From positions 2,146-12,288 of the forward strand of contig PMBP01000394.1 of NCBI GenBank assembly GCA_003152975.1: a stretch of DNA of 10,143 nucleotides, in the 5' to 3' direction. How positions within the stretch are numbered: the first letter of the stretch is position 1; the number at the start of each line of letters is the position of its first letter. The notes below the pieces were generated by a model. That model worked only from the letters and a program-made list of their open reading frames with translations, had not been told where the DNA came from and did not search any database. The position numbers and the translations under genes were made by a program. This DNA is from Phycisphaerales bacterium (GTDB lineage: Bacteria; Planctomycetota; Phycisphaerae; Sedimentisphaerales; Anaerohalosphaeraceae). Shown here in pieces: positions 1-4,847 of the stretch.

Positions 1-1317
1 TCGATCACGCTGGGCCGCTATGCGTCCCGGATCCGTACGCTGCGGTCGCATCGCACCGCCCGTAGCAAGGCCCTTCAGACCCAGGCGGGCATCTTTGCCT
101 ACTTCCTGCTCGAAGAGCATCCCACGATCTCCGAGATGATTCAGGACCGGGCCGAGAAGGTCCTCAAGTTCACCCAGGCGGGCGTGCCTCTCAACTCCCT
201 GATTTCCGCCCACGATCTTCCGTATGAGGAAGTCCCGTGGGGCGACGACGCCTTTATGCCGATGGGCATGGCGACCGCCAACCAGATCCTCGAAGGCGCC
301 AAGGAACCGATCCTGGGCCCGGCGCTCACCGAGGGTCAGCCGGTGGATGAAACCCCGCCCACCGACCCGCCCGCTAAACCGGCCGACGGGGCCGCTGCGA
401 TAGCCCAGGATGCGGGCAAGTCATCCCCCCTTCCCGACCATGCCAAGCTCGCCGACCGCACCCTGTGGCGAAAATGGGCCGCCTCCTGGTCCGGCCTGGA
501 GCGAGAGTATCGCTCGACGATCCGATCGTACTTTTCCCGCCAGCAGCGTGAGCTTCTCGCCAAGCTCCGCTCCGCGATTGAAAATGGAAAATCGAAAATG
601 GAAAATTCTTCAGCCCTCACCAAGGCTGATGCGAATGAAATCATTATGCGGGTCGTCTTCGATCTTCGCATGGAAAATCGCAAGCTCCGCGTGATCAACC
701 GCACCTTCTTTGAGCGGGGAGCCCTGTTGGGGACTCGCCAGTCGCTTTCGGAGATTTCGGGCCTATCGGGCGACGCCCTCGACGCGGCCGCAAAACCGAT
801 TACCGATAGCCCCGCCGTCCAGCACGCGATGGCCCAATCCTCGGCCAAACTGGAGGATGTCAACGCCTTCACCCGCGACGCCGTCTCCAGCTCGCTCCGC
901 GAAGGACTCGAAAAGGGCGAAGGTCTGCCCGATTTGACCACCCGCATCGAGAACCTGCTCGGCTCCAATCGGGGCCGGGCCCAGCGGATCGCCCGCACGC
1001 AAACCGCCGGCGCCGTCCAGACCGGCCGCCATGAGGGCATGAAGGCCGCCGGCGTGGAGTTCAAGGCCTGGATCACCAGCGGCGACGACGCCGTACGCCC
1101 CGACCATCGCCAGGCGGGAGAAGACTATGCCGCCGGGATCCCGATCAATGAGCCCTTCATCGTGGGTGGCGAGCCGCTGATGTATCCCGGCGACCCGTTG
1201 ACCGGCTCGGCCGGAAATATCATCAACTGCCGGTGCCTGCAGGTGGCGCGTCTCACCCTTGCCGCCACCGCCCCGGTTGAATTCTTGCACTATAAATCCC
1301 TCGAGGGAAAACTATGA
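1..1317 (+). CDS. Portal protein C-terminus fused to Mu F-like minor head protein (5' partial)
   Basis: The frame is open from the first base and has no ATG, GTG or TTG before base 136. The ATG at 136 sits inside a conserved helix, so the gene begins upstream of the window. Residues 1 to about 105 (counted from base 1) resemble a phage portal C-terminus, with the motif AGVPLN followed by PWGDDAFMPMG. A Pro/Ala-rich linker spans about 110-135, then a helical region. The Mu F-like domain covers about 320-415: ARTQTAGAVQTGRHEG, a Gly-Val strand, AWITSGDDAVRPDH and a final NCRC. In this family the portal is the DNA-entry dodecamer and the MuF protein is a minor head protein bound near it. Fusion of the two is inferred from the continuous frame. 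A run of four heptamers GAAAATN lies within it (580-607). MuF identity is firm; portal identity is likely. No toxin domain follows NCRC, only about 25 residues. Confidence 0.85.
   Translation, partial: SITLGRYASRIRTLRSHRTARSKALQTQAGIFAYFLLEEHPTISEMIQDRAEKVLKFTQAGVPLNSLISAHDLPYEEVPWGDDAFMPMGMATANQILEGAKEPILGPALTEGQPVDETPPTDPPAKPADGAAAIAQDAGKSSPLPDHAKLADRTLWRKWAASWSGLEREYRSTIRSYFSRQQRELLAKLRSAIENGKSKMENSSALTKADANEIIMRVVFDLRMENRKLRVINRTFFERGALLGTRQSLSEISGLSGDALDAAAKPITDSPAVQHAMAQSSAKLEDVNAFTRDAVSSSLREGLEKGEGLPDLTTRIENLLGSNRGRAQRIARTQTAGAVQTGRHEGMKAAGVEFKAWITSGDDAVRPDHRQAGEDYAAGIPINEPFIVGGEPLMYPGDPLTGSAGNIINCRCLQVARLTLAATAPVEFLHYKSLEGKL
580..607 (+). repeat. Four tandem heptamers GAAAATN inside the portal-MuF gene
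   Basis: The four consecutive units are GAAAATG, GAAAATC, GAAAATG and GAAAATT. The surrounding gene is GC-rich, so the run stands out. It is read as ENGKSKMEN in the gene frame and has no stop in any of the three forward frames. A lone related unit (GAAAATC) occurs again near 673. The same type of run is found in three other places in the window. Confidence 0.75.
1303..1317 (+). promoter_or_regulatory. Ribosome binding site and ATGA stop-start overlap
   Basis: GAGG at 1303-1306 lies 7 bases before the protease ATG at 1314. The stop of the MuF gene (TGA, 1315-1317) overlaps this start as ATGA. This arrangement fits translational coupling of the minor head protein and the protease, and it fixes the protease start. 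Confidence 0.8.
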
Positions 1318-2072
1318 AAACCAAATATTTCTTCTGCGAAACGCGAGCGATCAACACCGAGGCCAAGACCATCGATGTCATCGCCTCAACCCCGGATCTC
1401 GACCGCGACGGCGAAGTGATTCTTCCGTCGGCCTTCGCGAGGAGCATTGCTTCTTTCAAGGCCAATCCCGTGATCCTGGCCGGTCATCAGCATCGGCTGG
1501 CCAACGGCGAGAGCCCCGTCATCGGCGCCGCGATCCCCGAGACGATCAAGATCTCCGATCGCGAGCTGAGCTTTACCATGCGGTTCGCTCCGACCAAAAA
1601 TGGCAATGAGCACTGGACTCTCTATAGCGAAAAATTCCAGAATTCCTTCAGCGTCGGATTCATTCCCCTCAAATGGGAAGACCGGGACATCAAAGGCAAG
1701 TCCGTTCGGCATTACACCGATGTCGAACTGCTGGAGGTCTCGGCCGTCCCCGTCCCGTCCAACGCCAGCGCCGTCTCCCGTGCCATGAGCTTTTATGATT
1801 CGGCCGAGGACGATCGCCCGGAGACCATCAAGTCCATCCAGGCCCCGATCCTTAAAGAGATCGGAAATTTGAAATTGGAAATCGAAAATATAAAATCCCT
1901 GATTGATTCCCTCGCCGACGATCTCGGCGAGATCAAGTCCCTTGTCGCCGGTTCGGGCGGGTACGGAAGGGAGCTTCTCGGCGGCTCCCCGGACGCGGAC
2001 CCGCTCGCGGGCGAGAAGGTCAACGCCGAAGACGCATTAAAGGCCGTTCAAAAAGCCATTCAATCTCTCTAA
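1314..2072 (+). CDS. Prohead protease, HK97 family (peptidase S78)
   Basis: This 252-residue protein matches the phage prohead maturation proteases, which cleave the scaffold or delta region of the capsid protein inside the procapsid and then themselves. Visible family motifs are the N-terminal strands with TPDLDRDGEVILPSAF, the histidine region VILAGHQH (H58 or H60), the serine region NSFSVGF (S113 the likely nucleophile) and LLEVSAVPVPSNASAV (E141 the likely third member). The catalytic assignments come from family knowledge. The protease core ends near residue 165. After it comes a tail of about 85 residues with a predicted coiled coil at about 176-212, followed by a Gly/Asp-rich stretch. 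Part of that coil is encoded by AT-rich heptamers. The tail may act in scaffolding or in binding the procapsid, which is inferred only. It sits in the usual place, between the minor head protein and the capsid protein. Confidence 0.93.
   Translation: MKTKYFFCETRAINTEAKTIDVIASTPDLDRDGEVILPSAFARSIASFKANPVILAGHQHRLANGESPVIGAAIPETIKISDRELSFTMRFAPTKNGNEHWTLYSEKFQNSFSVGFIPLKWEDRDIKGKSVRHYTDVELLEVSAVPVPSNASAVSRAMSFYDSAEDDRPETIKSIQAPILKEIGNLKLEIENIKSLIDSLADDLGEIKSLVAGSGGYGRELLGGSPDADPLAGEKVNAEDALKAVQKAIQSL
1864..1898 (+). repeat. Five imperfect heptamers (RAAATNN) inside the protease tail
   Basis: The units are GAAATTT, GAAATTG, GAAATCG, AAAATAT and AAAATCC. They encode GNLKLEIENIKS, the middle of the predicted coiled coil. 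The DNA period of 7 bases gives a 7-residue protein period every 21 bases, which suits a heptad coil. The stretch is much more AT-rich than the sequence on either side. Confidence 0.65.
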
Positions 2073-2086
2073 AGAAAGGCATTCAA

Positions 2087-3430
2087 ATGGAATTTGAAGT
2101 ACAAATAAAGACCATGCTCCAGGACACGGTTAAGGGCCTGGCCACCAAGGAAGAACTCAAGACCGCCGTCCGAGAGGCCCAGGTTGCCGAGATCGCCCGC
2201 CAGGACGCCGAGTCCAAGAAGGCGATCGACCCCCTGACCACGGCGATCAAGGAGATGCAGGATGAATCCGCCAAGATGCGGGTCCAGCTCCGCCGCCTGA
2301 TCTTCACCGGCAACGCCGAGCTGCACGGACCCGACGGGACCTGGAAGGGCATCTGGGGTTCCCAGGAGCTGGCTCGCCAGTTCGGTCTGGTCGTCCTGGC
2401 CGAAATCGGCGGAAGTGTCAAGGCCCGGGAGGAGCTCAAGTCCCTGGGCATCCAGGTTGAGAAGGCCTCCGTCAGCGGATCGGCCATCACCTCCGGTGAG
2501 GCCTTGATGCCCACGGAGTTCATGGGTCATCTCCAGGCGATGATGGGCCGGTATGGCCTCATCCGCCGCTTCGCCAACATCATGCCCGTCGGCAACAGCG
2601 GCATCGCCTCCATCCAGGATTCCGATCCGGTCGTCTATGCCCCCGGCGCCGGGACCGCACCGACGGCCTCCGCCCCGGGCTTTAAGTCCATCGGGATCCA
2701 GCCCAAGAAGATGCTTACCCTGGTCCCCATCGACCGCGAGGTGACCGAGGACGCCGCCGCCGCTATCGGCGAGATCGTCGGCCAGTCCATCGCCCGCGCC
2801 TTCGCCAAGAAGGAAGATCAGTGCGGCTTCATCGGCGATGGTTCGGCGACCTACTTCAACTTCACGGGAATCGTTAAGGCCGTCATGGCCCTGTCGGGCA
2901 CGCCCAGCTATATCATGGGCGTGAGAGTTCAGGCCACCGCCGGCACTTGGGCGGCCATCACTCTGGGCGATGTTCTGGCGCTGCCCGGCATGATCGACGA
3001 CGATGCCGAGGATGAGGCATCACCGGACGATCTGCGGTGGTATTGCCACCGGAATTTCTTCTGGACCGTCATGATTCCGCTGGCCATCGCGGCAGGCGGG
3101 ACCTCGGCTATGGAGATGCTGGCCACGGCCTTTGGCCGGCAGAGAACCTTCGCCGGTTATCCGGTCAGTTTCTCGAAGGTCTTCCCCCGCGTCAAGGCCG
3201 CCGCCGACCACGAGCCGCTGATGCTGGCCAACCTGCGTCAGTGCCTGCTCTTGGGCGACGCCCGCGAGTTGACCATCGAGACCAGCCGCGAGGCGTATTT
3301 CACCACCGACCAGATCGGCATTCGCGGCTCCGAGCGGATCGCCCTGTCGCCCTACAACCTCGGGACGCTCAACACCGACACCACGCCGGTCCAGGGCGCC
3401 GTCGCCCTCCTCGAGGCCGACATCGCGTAG
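2087..3430 (+). CDS. Major capsid protein, HK97 fold
   Basis: This 447-residue protein forms the icosahedral shell. Residues 1 to about 70 are charged and helical (TKEELKTAVREAQVAEIARQ), like the delta or internal scaffold domain of HK97 capsid proteins. The mature shell domain probably begins near 127-140, after a linker at SVSGSAITSGEALMP. Typical shell-domain features follow: PTEFMGHLQAMMGRYGLIRR, the E-loop region with SIQDSDPVVY, PKKMLTLVPIDREVTEDA, then SIARAFAKKEDQCGFIGDGS and FTGI near 259-261. The cleavage site is inferred, not visible. The start is set by AAAGG at 2075-2079, 7 bases before the ATG and 14 bases after the protease stop. After the TAG stop, the same frame stays open for 18 codons to a TAA at 3485-3487. 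No catalytic crosslinking residues could be assigned by eye. Confidence 0.93.
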   Translation: MEFEVQIKTMLQDTVKGLATKEELKTAVREAQVAEIARQDAESKKAIDPLTTAIKEMQDESAKMRVQLRRLIFTGNAELHGPDGTWKGIWGSQELARQFGLVVLAEIGGSVKAREELKSLGIQVEKASVSGSAITSGEALMPTEFMGHLQAMMGRYGLIRRFANIMPVGNSGIASIQDSDPVVYAPGAGTAPTASAPGFKSIGIQPKKMLTLVPIDREVTEDAAAAIGEIVGQSIARAFAKKEDQCGFIGDGSATYFNFTGIVKAVMALSGTPSYIMGVRVQATAGTWAAITLGDVLALPGMIDDDAEDEASPDDLRWYCHRNFFWTVMIPLAIAAGGTSAMEMLATAFGRQRTFAGYPVSFSKVFPRVKAAADHEPLMLANLRQCLLLGDARELTIETSREAYFTTDQIGIRGSERIALSPYNLGTLNTDTTPVQGAVALLEADIA

Positions 3431-3501
3431 GCGATTGCCGATCCACCCGACGACTGGGGTCTCCGGGGTGGAAGGGACTTTGACTAACAAAAAAAAGAAT
3501 G

Positions 3502-3507
3502 AAAGGA
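3502..3507 (+). promoter_or_regulatory. Ribosome binding site AAAGGA for the decoration-like gene
   Basis: AAAGGA lies 7 bases before the ATG at 3515. It sits in a purine-rich leader that also holds an A8 run (3489-3496). The 84-base gap before this gene also has a weak 6-bp stem, CCACCC (3443-3448) with GGGTGG (3466-3471). No T-run follows that stem, so no terminator is called. Confidence 0.6.
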
Positions 3508-3514
3508 TCAACCA

Positions 3515-3973
3515 ATGATCGGTGAAGCACAAAATGCAAAATGGAAACTCCTGGTCGCCCCGCAGGTCGCCGATGGCGCCCTGTTCGCCAGCAACGGGTA
3601 CATCGATACCCTCGGCTTCGGCTACGCGGAGTTCGTCATCGCCCTCGGCGCGATGGCCGACACGGTCGGCACCACCGGCGCGACGACCGCCCCGGTGATC
3701 GAGGAATGCGAGACCTACAACGGCTCGTACACCGAGATCGCCGCCGCCGTACTGAGCACGTACATCGCCACGACCTACGCCAACACGCTCTACAAGATCG
3801 ATGTCAACCTGCAGAACCGCACCAACAAGCGGTACATGCGGGTCAAGGCGCCGTATGCCGGTTCCACCGGTGCCGGTGCCTATGGCGCGATCCTGGCTCG
3901 GCTCAGCAAGCCGCAGGGCGTGGCGCCCGCCACCGCAACCGAACGCGGTTTCACGGAGAACATCCTGGCGTAA
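3515..3973 (+). CDS. Probable capsid decoration or head-associated protein
   Basis: This 152-residue protein resembles a short beta-rich type often found directly after the capsid gene in tailed phages. In that type a strand-rich body with a variable-threonine segment is followed by a conserved KRYxRV motif and a final strand with a GAxYGAIL pattern. Here the body is GYIDTLGFGYAEFVIALG (about 29-46), followed by EECETYNGSYTEIAAAVL, then NKRYMRVKAPYAGSTGAGAY (about 104-123) and GAILARLSKPQ. No enzyme motif is visible. The position directly downstream of the major capsid protein supports a capsid decoration or stabilising role, but the family is recalled and not confirmed. The N-terminus (QNAKWKL) is encoded by three heptamers of the AT-rich repeat type. 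There is no signal peptide or membrane segment. Confidence 0.7.
   Translation: MIGEAQNAKWKLLVAPQVADGALFASNGYIDTLGFGYAEFVIALGAMADTVGTTGATTAPVIEECETYNGSYTEIAAAVLSTYIATTYANTLYKIDVNLQNRTNKRYMRVKAPYAGSTGAGAYGAILARLSKPQGVAPATATERGFTENILA
3530..3550 (+). repeat. Three heptamers (CAAAATG, CAAAATG, GAAACTC) at the start of the decoration-like gene
   Basis: Two perfect units and one diverged unit lie in codons 6-12, giving QNAKWKL. They resemble the GAAAATN runs at 580-607. The homology of the runs is inferred from pattern alone. Confidence 0.5.
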
Positions 3974-3998
3974 TCAAATTTGTCGCCGCTCCAGTACC

Positions 3999-4030
3999 GG
4001 ATCCGCTCCAGCACTCGCGGGGGCGGATCC
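3999..4030 (+). other. Strong hairpin after the decoration-like gene
   Basis: GGATCCGCTCC (3999-4009) pairs with GGGGCGGATCC (4020-4030), giving an 11-bp stem with one G-T wobble and a 10-base loop. It begins 25 bases after the TAA stop of the preceding gene. No T-tract follows, so it is not a standard intrinsic terminator. It could protect the 3' end of the abundant capsid transcript or reduce readthrough into the next genes. Both roles are inferred. Confidence 0.6.
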
Positions 4031-4039
4031 AGATCAGAA

Positions 4040-4062
4040 GTAGATCAACCGTCTCGGTTGAT
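4040..4062 (+). repeat. REP-like palindrome 1: GTAG plus an 8-bp stem
   Basis: GTAG (4040-4043) is followed directly by ATCAACCG-TCT-CGGTTGAT (4044-4062), a perfect 8-bp stem with a TCT triloop. A conserved GTAG-type tetranucleotide at the foot of a hairpin is the known layout of REP sequences recognised by RAYT (TnpA-REP) transposases. No RAYT gene is in the window. Confidence 0.7.
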
Positions 4063-4070
4063 AAATAGAT

Positions 4071-4093
4071 GTAGCACAAGCGTCTCGCTTGTG
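4071..4093 (+). repeat. REP-like palindrome 2: GTAG plus an 8-bp stem
   Basis: GTAG (4071-4074) is followed directly by CACAAGCG-TCT-CGCTTGTG (4075-4093), a perfect 8-bp stem with the same TCT triloop and the same CG closing pairs as palindrome 1. The outer stem sequence differs from palindrome 1 while pairing is kept. It is 8 bases after palindrome 1, in the same orientation. Confidence 0.75.
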
Positions 4094-4109
4094 AAAAGAA
4101 AGGGATACC

Positions 4110-4274
4110 ATGGAAGACATACAGGTAAACAAAACGCCCATCCAGTTCCCCAAGGGGCTCGATATCTTGACCGGGATTTTGAATCCGCCCAAGCCCCTCA
4201 CGGCATCGGCGTTCAAGCAGCAAACCACCCCGCGCAACAAGCAGCAGCGCGGCGGAAACAACAAGCAGAAATAG
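4110..4274 (+). CDS. Small basic protein of unknown function (54 residues)
   Basis: The ORF starts at an ATG 6 bases after AAAGGG (4098-4103) and ends at TAG 4272-4274. It reads MEDIQVNKTPIQFPKGLDIL at the N-terminus, then a Pro-rich middle (GILNPPKPLTASAF). The last 20 or so residues are basic, Gln/Asn-rich and probably disordered (TPRNKQQRGGNNKQK). No known family was recognised. There is no signal peptide and no membrane segment. It lies between the decoration-like gene and the next beta-rich gene, with REP-like palindromes on both sides. Its stop codon is also part of the tetranucleotide in front of palindrome 3. The good ribosome binding site and the in-line position support a real gene, possibly a small virion or assembly factor. 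A passenger ORF carried with the repeats is the main alternative. Confidence 0.6.
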   Translation: MEDIQVNKTPIQFPKGLDILTGILNPPKPLTASAFKQQTTPRNKQQRGGNNKQK

Positions 4275-4293
4275 CTTAACCGTCTCGGTTAAG
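4271..4293 (+). repeat. REP-like palindrome 3: ATAG plus an 8-bp stem
   Basis: ATAG (4271-4274, one base off GTAG) is followed directly by CTTAACCG-TCT-CGGTTAAG (4275-4293), again a perfect 8-bp stem with a TCT triloop. The TAG is the stop codon of the 54-residue ORF. It lies 25 bases before the next start codon, so it is in the leader of the downstream gene. Confidence 0.7.
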
Positions 4294-4317
4294 ACATTCA
4301 AAAAACAGGAAGAACAG

Positions 4318-4839
4318 ATGAATGCCTTAGAAACAATCAGAAGCGTCTGGCTCCAATTGCGAAGCGTGGTTTACACGGCCCTGGACTGGCCGACGACGAC
4401 CAACTCGTACAACCCCGCGACGACCGTCACGCATCGACTGGCGACTCGGATGGTGGACAAGACCGAAACGGCCCTGGCCGCCATCGAATGCTCGGACCGG
4501 TTTTCCTTCAACGGTCTCGAGCTTCGGGCCCGACTCACCGGGGCGGGTGCCGTATCCACCTTCCACATCTTCGGTCGGCGATCGGGCAGCACAAATGTCA
4601 AGCTGATCGCCACGGTTGTCGCTACGGCCGGTTCGCAGGTGGATGCCAACGGGTATTACTTTGCGACCACGCTGTCGAAGTCGGCCGAATATTGGCCCAA
4701 GACGATCACGGTCAGCTCGGAACCAGCGGGTAGCGGAATGTGTACCCTGTTCTTCGACACCATGGGCTGGTCGGATTTCTGGATTGGCGTGACGGCTTTG
4801 TCGGCGGGCACGATCTATTTCGACTATGCCGGATTTTGA
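4318..4839 (+). CDS. Beta-rich protein of unknown function, probable virion component (173 residues)
   Basis: The start is supported by AGGAAG at 4307-4312, 5 bases before the ATG. The N-terminus is a short helix (ALETIRSVWLQLRSVVYTAL) and the rest alternates short hydrophobic strands with Gly/Thr/Ser turns: FSFNGLELRARLTGAGAVST, FHIFGRRSGSTNVKLIATVV, YWPKTITVSSE, then a C-terminal WSDFWIGVTALSAGTIYFDY. This pattern suits a beta-sandwich or jelly-roll fold such as that of capsid decoration or tail-associated proteins. No catalytic motif or signal peptide is seen. It is coupled to the next gene: its TGA stop (4837-4839) overlaps that gene's ribosome binding site. A structural role is inferred from context and composition only. 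Confidence 0.65.
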   Translation: MNALETIRSVWLQLRSVVYTALDWPTTTNSYNPATTVTHRLATRMVDKTETALAAIECSDRFSFNGLELRARLTGAGAVSTFHIFGRRSGSTNVKLIATVVATAGSQVDANGYYFATTLSKSAEYWPKTITVSSEPAGSGMCTLFFDTMGWSDFWIGVTALSAGTIYFDYAGF

Positions 4840-4844
4840 GGTGA
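4838..4844 (+). promoter_or_regulatory. Ribosome binding site GAGGTGA overlapping the upstream stop codon
   Basis: GAGGTGA is a near-complete anti-SD match. Its first two bases are also the last two of the TGA stop of the 173-residue gene. The ATG follows at 4848. The overlap suggests coupled translation and fixes the start of the 596-residue protein. Confidence 0.75.
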
Positions 4845-4847
4845 CGC

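Noticed and set aside
336..1076. Minus-strand ORF of 246 residues
   Set aside because: It lies fully opposite the MuF domain, has no family motif, and is expected as a shadow of GC-rich coding sequence.
136..1317. ATG at 136 as the true start of the MuF gene
   Set aside because: The frame is open to base 1 and the upstream residues continue the portal-like helix; no ribosome binding site is seen before 136.
3999..4093. Intrinsic transcription terminators
   Set aside because: The stems are good, but no T-tract follows any of them.
3980..4279. Plus-strand ORF of about 99 residues through the hairpins
   Set aside because: It starts at TTG without a ribosome binding site, reads through the palindromes, and overlaps the better supported 54-residue ORF in another frame.
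4040..4293. CRISPR array from the repeated palindromes
   Set aside because: The repeats are not identical, the spacing is 8 and 177 bases, and there are no spacers of even length.
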